Position numbers and translations under genes: made by a program. From NCBI GenBank assembly GCA_002715425.1, contig PAYW01000009.1:17117-81116 (forward strand): a stretch of 64,000 nucleotides of DNA, written 5' to 3'. The stretch is from Actinomycetota bacterium (GTDB taxonomy: Bacteria; Actinomycetota; Acidimicrobiia; Acidimicrobiales; UBA8592). The notes beneath the pieces were generated by a model, which searched no databases, was not told the DNA's origin, and saw only the letters and a program-made list of their open reading frames with translations. How positions within the stretch are numbered: the stretch's first letter is position 1; each line of letters starts with the position of its first letter. Positions 45,524-53,933 of this stretch are shown here, piece by piece.

Positions 45524-46558
45524 CTAGAGGACTTCTAGAATTTCGACATGGTTTACGTCGGCGTAAAGGCTGATACTCTCCCCTATCGCGTAGTTGCTCC
45601 TTGTTTTGACAGAGACAATAAAGTCAGTTCCTATTCGGCATTTATAAATCCATTCCCCGAATACGGCTATTTTTGACTGAACTTCTGCGTCGGCTCCACC
45701 GACGGCTATCTGAACGTTTTCAGGTCTTATCAGAGCGACAAAGCTCTTAGGATCGATGAAATCAACCTTTCTCCTGCCCCACGGAGTGTCGAAAAATGAA
45801 GTTCTGTTCTCTTCAAAAATGATTGGATTCCAACAGCTTTCCAGTCCAATTAGGTCAGCCACAATAGAGTATTTTGGGTTCATTATTATTTCTTCAATTA
45901 AACCGGTCCTAATGATTTCACCATCCTTCATAAAGGTTATGTTGTCTGCGATTCGTGTAGCCTCATCCCAATCATGGGTTACATGGACTGCAGCGATATT
46001 TAGGATTTTTAAAAGATTTCGAACTTCTTGAAGCAATGTTGATCGCAGCGATCTATCTAATGAATTAAACGGTTCGTCCAATAGAAGAACATTTGGGTTC
46101 GGAGCTAATGCACGAGCTAAAGCAACCCGTTGCCGTTCACCTCCAGATAATGTGTCCACATTTCGGTGGTTATATCCAGATAAGCCGACTAGCTCTAGCA
46201 TCTCCGAAACTTTTCCTTGATACTCTTCAGGTTTTTGTCCCTGCATTTGCAAACCAAAGGAAACATTTCGTTCCACGTTTTTGTGAGGAAATAGTGCGTT
46301 GCTTTGAAACATTAAGCCTATTCCTCTCTTATGGGAAGGGGTCGATACAAGACTCGTTGAGTTGAGACTTATATCCCCTTCATCTACTGGAATCAGTCCA
46401 ACTATTGCCTTGAGGAGTGTGGTCTTCCCACATCCACTTGGGCCCAATAGCGTGGTTATAGCCCCCGGCTCAACGTCAACAGAAACGTCATGCAATATCT
46501 GCTGTCCGCCAATTGATACTTCGAGGTTTTCAATTATAAGGCCCTTATGCGGTGTCAC
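45524..46558 (-). CDS. thiQ: Thiamine ABC transporter ATP-binding protein
   Basis: A 344-residue ATPase of the iron/thiamine/putrescine group. Walker A is GPSGCGKTT, the signature LSGGERQRVALARAL and Walker B LLLDEPFNSLD. A C-terminal TOBE-like region (about 260-344) is present, making it longer than E. coli ThiQ and more like FbpC. The riboswitch upstream of the operon supports thiamine or a precursor as substrate. The start is GTG, overlapping the end of the permease gene by 14 bp. Confidence 0.88.
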   Translation of the reverse strand: MTPHKGLIIENLEVSIGGQQILHDVSVDVEPGAITTLLGPSGCGKTTLLKAIVGLIPVDEGDISLNSTSLVSTPSHKRGIGLMFQSNALFPHKNVERNVSFGLQMQGQKPEEYQGKVSEMLELVGLSGYNHRNVDTLSGGERQRVALARALAPNPNVLLLDEPFNSLDRSLRSTLLQEVRNLLKILNIAAVHVTHDWDEATRIADNITFMKDGEIIRTGLIEEIIMNPKYSIVADLIGLESCWNPIIFEENRTSFFDTPWGRRKVDFIDPKSFVALIRPENVQIAVGGADAEVQSKIAVFGEWIYKCRIGTDFIVSVKTRSNYAIGESISLYADVNHVEILEVL

Positions 46559-48257
46559 GAATCACCGTCCCGGTTCTATCTAGGAGACCTATTGATATCG
46601 CTGTTACACCGGCCAGCACAACGCAGAGTGCCATTGCTTGACCATATGTCGATGCTCCTGGTCTACCCAGTAAATTAAAGATAGTTGTTGGAATAGTCGG
46701 CCTTTGTGGCCGGACTAAAAATGCTGTTGCGCCGAATTCCCCTATTGCGATTGCGAATGAGAACGATGCTCCTGCAATTAATGATTTTGAAATAATCGGT
46801 AAATCTACGTGCCGCCATATTTTAACATCAGATGCACCAAGAACTTTTGCCGCATCCCGCATTTCAGTATTGACATCACGGAGAGCTGTTCCAACTATTC
46901 GAGCCACCAGTCCAATCCCTAGGATTGCTTGTGCTATCGGAATAATCCACCAGCTAGAACGTATATCCCAAAAAGAGCTATTTAGTGTCACAATAATGCC
47001 AAAGCCTAGCAATACTCCAGATGTGCCTAACGGAAGCAGGAAAAGTACGTCTGTCAGTTTGCTAATCTTTTCTGAAGGTGATGACAGAAGAACAGCTGCT
47101 AGATATCCGAGTATCGTTGCGATTGCCATAGCAAGGAGTGCCCATGTAATTGAATTGATAATCGCAGTTCGAGTTTCAAAGATACTAAATCGGTCCGATA
47201 CACTTTTAGTGAATATCGCTCGATAATAAGTGAATGAGTAGCCATTAGGAGTCCTCAATGAACGTTCAATCAATAGAACTAGTGGGGTTCCTAGAAAAAG
47301 AAGGGTAAAGAGTACTCCAGAGTAAAGTCGGGCCCTCCTGAATTTTGTTGTATGCGTGCTTCCGTCGCTCACTGCGATTGACCCAAGTTCGGATGTGCCA
47401 TATTTACTTCTAAGTCGAGAATTAATTGTGAGCATAAGAACCACGATTGCTAGTTGTGCGATTCCTAGTGCTGCTGCGGTATTGATATCTATACGCTGTG
47501 TTGCGTATCTCCATATCTCCGTTTCAATAGTTGCCTCCTTAAGAGAGCCCAGTATAAGGATGATCCCAAAGGAGGTGAATGTAAATAAGAACGCCAATGA
47601 CCCTGCTGCGATCAGTGCTGGTTTCAAACGCGGAAAGGTAACGAGAAAGAATGTTTTGAAAGTTCCAGCACCTAGAGTTCTTGCAGCATATTCAGGGTCT
47701 AAAGATAACTGCCCCCACCACCCTCCGAGTGTTCGAACAACTATCGCTGTGTTAAAAAAAACGTGAGCAACGATTATCCCGAAGGGTCCCCCTTCTAGAC
47801 TAAACACAGTTCCTTCGAGCTTAAATAGTGAATTCAGAGACAGAAAAGCAGACGCCACCACTACTGTTGGCATTACAAAGGGGATAGTTGCGAGCACGCT
47901 TAATGCACCTCTCCCCCGAAAGTTAAACCGAGTAAGAATATTTGCAATTAATATCCCTACACATAACGAAACAGCAGTCGAGATTAAGGCTTGCCATAGT
48001 GTGAACCATATGATTTTCCATGTGGTATGCGATCCAAATACTGCGGTAATATTTTCGGGGGATAAACCGTACCAAAGAATTTTTCCGAGAGGAAAAAAAT
48101 AGAAAATAGAGAAAAAAACAGTACTAACTATTAACGCAGTTACTGTTAAGATTTTTTGATAATTGTTCAACTGAATGGCAAATGTCGAATTCGTTTTGTA
48201 GTCGTCATCGTAAAACAATTTGAGTCCATTGTTCGGTCCACTCGTCCCGAAAAGCAT
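46545..48257 (-). CDS. thiP: Thiamine ABC transporter permease (ThiP-type, two-domain)
   Basis: A 570-residue membrane protein with two repeats of the binding-protein-dependent permease fold, about 12 helices. The EAA-type coupling loops are AARTLGAGTFKTF and AAKVLGASDVKIW. This is the usual layout of ThiP and FbpB. The start is uncertain: the ATG at 48257 overlaps the binding-protein gene by 53 bp, while a TTG at 48218 would overlap by 14 bp. Both lie in the same frame. Confidence 0.88.
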   Translation of the reverse strand: MLFGTSGPNNGLKLFYDDDYKTNSTFAIQLNNYQKILTVTALIVSTVFFSIFYFFPLGKILWYGLSPENITAVFGSHTTWKIIWFTLWQALISTAVSLCVGILIANILTRFNFRGRGALSVLATIPFVMPTVVVASAFLSLNSLFKLEGTVFSLEGGPFGIIVAHVFFNTAIVVRTLGGWWGQLSLDPEYAARTLGAGTFKTFFLVTFPRLKPALIAAGSLAFLFTFTSFGIILILGSLKEATIETEIWRYATQRIDINTAAALGIAQLAIVVLMLTINSRLRSKYGTSELGSIAVSDGSTHTTKFRRARLYSGVLFTLLFLGTPLVLLIERSLRTPNGYSFTYYRAIFTKSVSDRFSIFETRTAIINSITWALLAMAIATILGYLAAVLLSSPSEKISKLTDVLFLLPLGTSGVLLGFGIIVTLNSSFWDIRSSWWIIPIAQAILGIGLVARIVGTALRDVNTEMRDAAKVLGASDVKIWRHVDLPIISKSLIAGASFSFAIAIGEFGATAFLVRPQRPTIPTTIFNLLGRPGASTYGQAMALCVVLAGVTAISIGLLDRTGTVIRDTA

Positions 48258-49323
48258 CAATCTCTTCAGGTGGCAGTGTCGCAGAATTTACGGCGACTGG
48301 GAGGAATCTTTGAAAGTCATCCGGCAGGACAGCTTCTGAGTTAGCTGGTAATACAAAGTTTGTTTCAGGGAGTAATTCTTGGAAGGAAGTTGATGTTAAG
48401 AAGTCGACTAGCAATGCTGAAGCTATTGGCTCATCGGTCCCTCGTAAAATTCCTGCAAACTCTACCGATCTAAAGCAGGTGTCCTTAATTACTGCTGTTG
48501 GCGGCATTTCGAGTGGTTCAGGCGCGTAAATAAATTCTGCTATTGGACTAGTAAGGTAACTGGTTACGATTGATCGATCGCCCCCGCCAGCGATGAAGTC
48601 ACCGTAATAGGATTCAGTCCACCCTGATTCGACTATTACATCGTTATCGCGTAAGTCTCTCCAGAACTCTTGCCAGCCTTCTTCTCCGAAATATGCAATT
48701 GTCGCTAACAAAAAGCCCATCCCAGGTGCCGATGTTTCAGGATTCTGTGTTACAAATTCTCCTGCGTATTTCGATGATGTTAATTGTGTAATTGTTGACG
48801 GTTCTTCGCCAACTTCGTCTATCCAAAAATTTACACATATGTCACCATAATCAACTGGCGTAACTCGATGATAAGGGTCTAGAAGAAGGTCACTAGAAAG
48901 CTGATCAATCGTTGATGCAAGATAAGGCTGGAAAATGTCATTAGTAAGTCCTCGACAAAGAAATGTATTGTCGATTCCGAACATGACATCGGCCACTGGG
49001 TCTCCGGAGGTTAGCACCGACTGCGAAACCATAGTCCCAGTATCTGCGCTTTGAAGTAGGTTGACCTGTATCCCCGTTTTGGCGGTAAACCCTTCAAATG
49101 CTCCTTCTGGTGGGAGAAAAGCGTCATAAGTTATTAGATCAATAGTTGTGCCAGAAAGATCATCACCCGCTGAAGCTGACATTTCAATGAGAGGCAAACT
49201 CGGATCCGCAAAGCACTCATTGGCATTTTTGGTTTTGTCGTCGCTGGAACAACTAAGCCCGATTGCCGTTAGCAAAAAGCAAGACGCAATAACGATAACT
49301 TGTACGAGTGATTTGTCTCTCAT
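48205..49323 (-). CDS. thiB: Thiamine ABC transporter substrate-binding protein
   Basis: About 372 residues: a lipoprotein-type signal peptide ending AIGLSC, then a type II periplasmic-binding fold with IDLITYDAFLPPEGAF near the start, as in ThiB/TbpA. Cysteines in the mature part may form disulfides. The frame is open to an ATG at 49344, but that codon lies inside the TPP riboswitch; the ATG at 49323 is preceded by GGAGGG at 7 bases and is the right start. First gene of thiB-thiP-thiQ under the riboswitch. Confidence 0.9.
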   Translation of the reverse strand: MRDKSLVQVIVIASCFLLTAIGLSCSSDDKTKNANECFADPSLPLIEMSASAGDDLSGTTIDLITYDAFLPPEGAFEGFTAKTGIQVNLLQSADTGTMVSQSVLTSGDPVADVMFGIDNTFLCRGLTNDIFQPYLASTIDQLSSDLLLDPYHRVTPVDYGDICVNFWIDEVGEEPSTITQLTSSKYAGEFVTQNPETSAPGMGFLLATIAYFGEEGWQEFWRDLRDNDVIVESGWTESYYGDFIAGGGDRSIVTSYLTSPIAEFIYAPEPLEMPPTAVIKDTCFRSVEFAGILRGTDEPIASALLVDFLTSTSFQELLPETNFVLPANSEAVLPDDFQRFLPVAVNSATLPPEEIDAFRDEWTEQWTQIVLR

Positions 49324-49329
49324 TGATTT

Positions 49330-49413
49330 TCCCTCCGCTGGCATTATCCAGATCAGGTCTAGGGTCAGTGGTATATGACCACTTTCTCAGCCTGGCGTTT
49401 CCAAGCTCCCCGT
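49330..49413 (-). promoter_or_regulatory. TPP (THI-box) riboswitch
   Basis: On the minus strand the sequence has GGGGAGC, GGCTGAGAAAG, then GACCCTAGACCTGATCTGG, ATAATGCCAGCGGAGGGA, matching the thiamin pyrophosphate riboswitch consensus element by element. It lies just ahead of thiB. The ribosome-binding site GGAGGG is part of the 3' end of the aptamer, so ligand binding can hide it. Thiamine pyrophosphate is expected to switch the operon off. Confidence 0.96.
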
Positions 49414-49505
49414 CTTAATATCTTAGCTAATTTACATGAATCGATGCATAATTTCTTACGCTTTTAAAGGCTTAAAGCCCGTAACTGCAGGTACCGTGTT
49501 AAAGC

Positions 49506-50633
49506 ATGTCTAGCCGTATTGAAATTGAAATCACTAGCCAAATAGATGATCAAGAGTATACGTGGCGCGCACTTGGCGCCCGAGAACCCAAGGGAACTAT
49601 AAAGAAATCTCTTCTCCCTGCAAAAACTAAAATCGGCGATGATTTTAGAGTGGAAGCAGACTTTCTAATTGATGGAATTGAGATACTTCGCGTTCTGCCG
49701 AAGCGAGACGAGCGAAAAGGACAAGAAACAATCGAAATTCTAGGTTCGGGAAATGAAAATTATGGCGTAACCACGCAGCTTGTAAAGAAAAAACGTAGTA
49801 AAAAAGGTAGTCGGAGTCGCAAGAATCAGGGCAAAGACACTCAAAAGAAGGGTAAGGCCCAGCCTCCTAAGAAAGAAGCCTCCAGAAAGTCACGTCAATC
49901 CCGAAGCCCTCAGCGAGGCAAGCGACTCAAGGCTAAGCGCTCTCATAGGAATTCAGTAATTGATAGTTTGCCCGAATTGCACAAGCCACTGGCACGTGAG
50001 GTTCTAAGTAGGGGGATTCCTAACTTAAGAAAGACGTTAAACGACATGGAACTTCCTCAAGGATTCGATGTTGAAATTTTGCAGTATGCAGAGAAGATAA
50101 ATATGCAACTAAAAACTGCAGAATGGCATGATCGTGCTGATGCTGTGTTGAAAAATTCCAAAGAAATCGATTTGCGTGATTTCCGGTCCGTTGTTGCTGC
50201 TGGAGGTCAATGGGCAAGATCTGATGAACTTTCCACTATTCAATCCCAACTCGAAACGTCGCTCCGAGAGCGGGTCGACATTGAGCATCAACAGTGGCTC
50301 TCAGAAATCAAAAAAGCAATAGAGGATGGGAAATCAGTACGAGCACTCAATCTAAGCTCGCACCCGCCTAAGCCTGGAACTCCCCTACCTGAAAGCATTA
50401 TGGAACCTCTCGTCCATCTTGCAAATGATTCATTGGATAGTGATACTGCTTCCTATAGATGGTGCGTGGTAGTCCAAGCAGTTGCGTTTTCACCCATTAG
50501 GCTAAAGGTTGTACCAAAGGGAATCCCTGAGCGTATTTCTGATGAACTCGTAGATACTATTAAGAAGCTTTCGGAACGTATCCCGAATATTGCAGGTCTT
50601 TTCACTGCTTCCTTAAAAGAAACCAAGGATTAA
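49506..50633 (+). CDS. Hypothetical protein with basic linker
   Basis: A 375-residue protein. The N-terminal domain (1-92) is beta-rich and includes VEADFLIDGIEILRVLPKR. A Lys/Arg/Ser/Gln-rich linker (94-148) follows, of the kind that binds nucleic acid. The C-terminal part (150-375) is mostly helical with no motif I recognise. It has no signal peptide or membrane segment. I assign no function; RNA or DNA binding is a guess from composition. It is divergent from thiB with 182 bp between, and converges with the GNAT gene (18-bp gap). Confidence 0.6.
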   Translation: MSSRIEIEITSQIDDQEYTWRALGAREPKGTIKKSLLPAKTKIGDDFRVEADFLIDGIEILRVLPKRDERKGQETIEILGSGNENYGVTTQLVKKKRSKKGSRSRKNQGKDTQKKGKAQPPKKEASRKSRQSRSPQRGKRLKAKRSHRNSVIDSLPELHKPLAREVLSRGIPNLRKTLNDMELPQGFDVEILQYAEKINMQLKTAEWHDRADAVLKNSKEIDLRDFRSVVAAGGQWARSDELSTIQSQLETSLRERVDIEHQQWLSEIKKAIEDGKSVRALNLSSHPPKPGTPLPESIMEPLVHLANDSLDSDTASYRWCVVVQAVAFSPIRLKVVPKGIPERISDELVDTIKKLSERIPNIAGLFTASLKETKD

Positions 50634-50651
50634 AGTTTGGACTTGAGAACG

Positions 50652-51119
50652 CTACAATTTTCGTTCTACCTCTATTATCCGCGCAGTGATTTTATACCGT
50701 TCAAAGAAGTTCTTTAGTTCACGATCACCTGGCAAAGCTCTAGCAACTATAGAGAAAGCAGCAGATTTCTCTGCTTGCTCCAAGAGCATAAGCATCATCG
50801 CTTCACCTATTCCTACTGACCTCATTTCACTGTCAACAAAAACTTCACGAATATCAAGTGATTTCTTATCGTAGATTGCAACCCACTCTGCAATAAGAAA
50901 CCCAAATGGATAGTCATCGTAGGTACCGAGTATGCAAATAAAGTCTTTATGTCTAGAAACTATTTCAAATACCTCTGAAGATGTTCCAGTTAACGCTTTT
51001 GTCCTCTCCCAGAGATCGGCACCTTTATGATCAACTATTTCATTACGAGAAGCACCGAACAAGGACAAGAATGTCTCACGGTCGTTTTGTTCAGCGATCC
51101 TAGCTGACTCTAAAGCCAT
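50652..51119 (-). CDS. GNAT-family N-acetyltransferase
   Basis: About 155 residues with the acetyl-CoA-binding motif A, RSVGIGEAMM, in the EVFVDSEMRSVG region, as in GCN5-related acetyltransferases. The ATG at 51119 begins 1 bp after the stop of the acidic protein gene; an upstream ATG at 51155 would overlap it. The substrate is unknown. It is the last gene of the thyX-like, acidic protein, GNAT series on this strand. Confidence 0.82.
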   Translation of the reverse strand: MALESARIAEQNDRETFLSLFGASRNEIVDHKGADLWERTKALTGTSSEVFEIVSRHKDFICILGTYDDYPFGFLIAEWVAIYDKKSLDIREVFVDSEMRSVGIGEAMMLMLLEQAEKSAAFSIVARALPGDRELKNFFERYKITARIIEVERKL

Positions 51120-51120
51120 T

Positions 51121-51585
51121 TTAAATAACAGCCCCGCAATGAGGGCACTCCCCATCTTCCTCTATTGCGATTTTACTGACAAGCAGGAAACAGCTTGGGC
51201 AATTCATTTCATCCTCTTGCTTAGCAACAACATTCGCATCTTCGCTGTCACCCGACTTAACCGATTCGCCCTCTTCGAGATCTTCATCATCGTTAGCCTT
51301 TATACGGTCTTCGAGAATAGCTGTTAGATCTGCTTCAACCTCATCATCATCATCATCATCATCGTCACCGTCACTCTTGACATCGGAAGAAGAAGCTTCA
51401 TCATCGTCAAAATCATCGTCATCAGAGTCATCGCCGTCTTTATCGAAAATTTCCCCATCTTCATCAAAAATTTCGCCATCCTCAGCGCCTTCAAGATCCT
51501 CATCTTCAGGCATGTCTTCGTCAAAGCCATCTTGAACTTCTTCGTCGTCGATGGCGCCTTTTTCCTCTTCCAATTCGTCAGACAT
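51121..51585 (-). CDS. Highly acidic zinc-ribbon protein (DUF4193-like)
   Basis: A 154-residue protein, about half Asp and Glu. The C-terminal zinc ribbon has two CxxC pairs (Cys129/Cys132 and Cys147/Cys150). The ADLTAILEDRIKANDDEDL stretch resembles the conserved core of DUF4193 proteins of actinobacteria, also acidic with a terminal zinc ribbon. The N-terminal half contains a short tandem duplication GEIFDEDGEIFDKDG and an eight-Asp run. Function unknown; a metal-binding or nucleic-acid-mimic role would be speculation. Confidence 0.7.
   Translation of the reverse strand: MSDELEEEKGAIDDEEVQDGFDEDMPEDEDLEGAEDGEIFDEDGEIFDKDGDDSDDDDFDDDEASSSDVKSDGDDDDDDDDEVEADLTAILEDRIKANDDEDLEEGESVKSGDSEDANVVAKQEDEMNCPSCFLLVSKIAIEEDGECPHCGAVI
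51341..51363. repeat. (TCA)n trinucleotide microsatellite
   Basis: About 7.7 units of TCA/ATC, coding for part of the poly-Asp run in the acidic zinc-ribbon protein. In-frame slippage would lengthen or shorten the acidic run without a frameshift. Confidence 0.85.
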
Positions 51586-51643
51586 AGTAAAACCTTTTCC
51601 TTATCAGGGGGATAATAGGCCTTTCTTTCATACTTTGGGTGAC

Positions 51644-51666
51644 AAATCTGATCTTTTTTCAGATTT
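51644..51666. repeat. Intergenic hairpin
   Basis: A perfect 8-bp inverted repeat AAATCTGA/TCAGATTT with a 7-base loop lies between the thyX-like stop and the acidic protein gene on the minus strand. Only three T follow it on that strand, so it would be a weak terminator or an mRNA processing or stability element. Confidence 0.4.
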
Positions 51667-51667
51667 T

Positions 51668-53266
51668 TTATGGTGAGAGCTCACGCTTCTCTTCGGCGCG
51701 GCGTTCACTTGCTAGCCTTTCAAGATCAGTCTCGTCAGTAAGGTCCACGTATTTCATCATTTCAGCAACCAATTTGTGGCCAGCCTCTTCCTTAATAAGC
51801 CTGAACATTTCCTGCCCTACTTCTCTGTAAGACGGATGACCTTGGGGAGTTGTGCGCAGCTCAATCAGATGCATCGCAGAACGGGCGTTTATATTCATAT
51901 TAAAACGAATTTTGTAAGCCAGACTTACAGCGTATGAAGCTTGATCAGGGAAGTCGTCTAGAAGAAGGTCATATAATAATGCAGATCTCTCCATCGCTTC
52001 ATCAAACGTCCCGTTCATCCCTGCTGCATCGATGAGTGGCGGACGGGTATATCCATGCGTTGGACTGAGTGGTTGCCATTCCATGGTTAGCATTCGATGT
52101 CTTTGCAAGTCACGAAAAGCTCCGTAGTCGACAAGAACATCGAAACGATAAAAGGGCCTCTCTAGTGCCCTGCCTGGTTTATGACGGCGGTTACTTCTGT
52201 CTCCGACATAAGCTCGAATTAGCGCAAGCTTATCTTCAGCGTTCAATCCCGCAACTCGACGCTGTAATTGCTCTTCAGGCAAGTTGGAATGTGGATACAT
52301 CATCGAGGCTATCATTTTCGATTCGCCATCTTGGTCGAAATCTACAAGCCTTACAACAGGGGAAGGGTCGATAGGAGTTCCTTCCTGAAGTAAGGAAGCA
52401 ACTACGTCTTTGGTGTCTTCTCGAGTGTTCTCAAGATAATCACTCCATACGACACCTCTATCTTCAAGATCGACACGCTCAAGAAATGACGGAATCACCT
52501 TTCGAAGTTCACCAAGCATAAGGTCAGCGTAGAATCTTGACTCAGGAAGTGGGTGGGCTCGCATTCTTAGCAGCAGAGCTTCATATGCCTGGCCGGTTCC
52601 GTAGATGCCTACATTGGATAGTGACGACGCAGGAAGCAGCCCTCTCAAAGCATCAAATGCTTTAGCTTTCACTGCTTGTCGATAAACAAAATCTGAGTCA
52701 TCAGGATGTTTTGGGAACGATTCTCTGACGAAATCTTGCATAGGTGATATCAATTCAGAATATATTTCAAAGATTCGATCCATATCCCCTACATATCTGG
52801 TTCCGTAAGAAGAATTAAGTATTTCTGGATCTCGGTAATATCTATACCGGCCCCCGATACGACTGTCGTATGAAATGTATCTGGTTGACTGTTCTAGATA
52901 GCTCATCAGCCTTCCCCACTCTAGGACTTTTGTAAGAAGGTTAGAAGCTTGTTCGCACGCTAAGTGGACACCACCCAGTTGAGCGACCGAATCATCTCCA
53001 TATTCAAAAAAGATTCTGTGATAGAGGGTTTCTGCGTGCTCAAGTCCTATCGTCGCATCGATACTTTGATCACCTTCGATATCTAAGTCTCCAAGGAATT
53101 CATCTAGGAAAAGTCGTCTTAGGCTTTTTGCTGATCGGCTATACCTAGCGAATAAGGCTCCCTTAACGACCTCTGGAAGGTTCACAAGCGCGAAGACAGG
53201 TTGATCCAAGTTAGTAAAGTATCGACGAAGAACATCCGCTTCCTCGTCTGACCACTCTTCTGCCAT
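51668..53266 (-). CDS. Double ThyX-like flavin-dependent thymidylate synthase homologue
   Basis: About 532 residues, twice the usual ThyX length, and apparently two ThyX-like halves. In canonical ThyX the signature is RHR followed by SxxEQSxRY. The first half keeps SYLEQSTRY but has WGR in place of RHR (codons at about 52918-52877). The second half keeps RHR but has a degenerate remainder (about 52102-52043). The active site may therefore be shared or altered. I recall such long proteins in actinobacteria. Whether it makes dTMP is open. The ATG at 53266 is chosen; GTG at 53278 is possible. Confidence 0.78.
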   Translation of the reverse strand: MAEEWSDEEADVLRRYFTNLDQPVFALVNLPEVVKGALFARYSRSAKSLRRLFLDEFLGDLDIEGDQSIDATIGLEHAETLYHRIFFEYGDDSVAQLGGVHLACEQASNLLTKVLEWGRLMSYLEQSTRYISYDSRIGGRYRYYRDPEILNSSYGTRYVGDMDRIFEIYSELISPMQDFVRESFPKHPDDSDFVYRQAVKAKAFDALRGLLPASSLSNVGIYGTGQAYEALLLRMRAHPLPESRFYADLMLGELRKVIPSFLERVDLEDRGVVWSDYLENTREDTKDVVASLLQEGTPIDPSPVVRLVDFDQDGESKMIASMMYPHSNLPEEQLQRRVAGLNAEDKLALIRAYVGDRSNRRHKPGRALERPFYRFDVLVDYGAFRDLQRHRMLTMEWQPLSPTHGYTRPPLIDAAGMNGTFDEAMERSALLYDLLLDDFPDQASYAVSLAYKIRFNMNINARSAMHLIELRTTPQGHPSYREVGQEMFRLIKEEAGHKLVAEMMKYVDLTDETDLERLASERRAEEKRELSP

Positions 53267-53345
53267 ATATGCACTCACGACATTTGAGAATACGTCGCGT
53301 TTTCGACAAATGGGCGGAGGGTAGGAAGATTGATAGCGGTTAGCA

Positions 53346-53933
53346 TCAAATAATCACTTTTATCGCCTTAGAGAGAAGGGAGATATCAACGGCATCGCCC
53401 CGGCCGATAAGTTGTCCATCAGTGTAAATTCGCATATCTCTTTGAAATGAAAATGAGTGCTGACCTGTAGATTTTATATCGATGTCGGGGTGTGGCATAT
53501 GACTTCCAGATTCAGATAACTTTGATGCCAACATGTACTGCCTAAAATTCAATTCAGAGCTAATTACATCTAGCTTTCCATCGCTTGGATGGCCCCTAAT
53601 AGCAACTCTTCGGTTTTTGTAGAATTGTGAATTCATTACAAGTACTCCCTTGGTACTGAAGTGATGTTGGCGCAGAGAACAGTGGCTGGCGAAGAGAAAT
53701 TTTTTGTTGTTGAACTGCACTGCACCTAGGTCGATTTCACACATGGTTGCTTCGCGAGTAGGTACATGTTTTCTATTCTCGCTACCTCCGAGAGTTCTAA
53801 AGATGTTACCGGATACAATCCTGATTATATTTTCCCCTGATGTAGCGAATTCTGCGATCTCTTTATCAGATTTAGCTACAGGAAATGAGCTATCGACAGA
53901 TACTTCGTGAGCCCAATTATAAAAGTCTTTCAT
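53346..53933 (-). CDS. Diacylglycerol kinase-like C-terminal domain protein
   Basis: A 195-residue protein resembling the C-terminal beta-rich domain of YegS/DAGK lipid kinases: VLVMNSQFYKNRRVAIR, then HPSDGKLDV and SGSHMPHPDI. The N-terminal ATP-binding domain with the GGDGT motif is absent and no frame nearby supplies it. Actinobacterial genomes often carry a full lipid kinase after tatC, so this may be a reduced descendant. Its ATG overlaps the tatC stop by 4 bp, suggesting coupled translation. Catalysis without the kinase domain seems unlikely. Confidence 0.6.
   Translation of the reverse strand: MKDFYNWAHEVSVDSSFPVAKSDKEIAEFATSGENIIRIVSGNIFRTLGGSENRKHVPTREATMCEIDLGAVQFNNKKFLFASHCSLRQHHFSTKGVLVMNSQFYKNRRVAIRGHPSDGKLDVISSELNFRQYMLASKLSESGSHMPHPDIDIKSTGQHSFSFQRDMRIYTDGQLIGRGDAVDISLLSKAIKVII

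Noticed and set aside
47356..47766. A 136-residue plus-strand frame opposite thiP
   Set aside because: It is an antisense shadow of the membrane-protein codons; no supporting features.
51324..51530. A 68-residue Met-rich minus-strand frame in the acidic gene
   Set aside because: It is a frame-shifted reading of the GAT/GAC repeats of the acidic protein; the Met runs are artefacts of ATG in those repeats.
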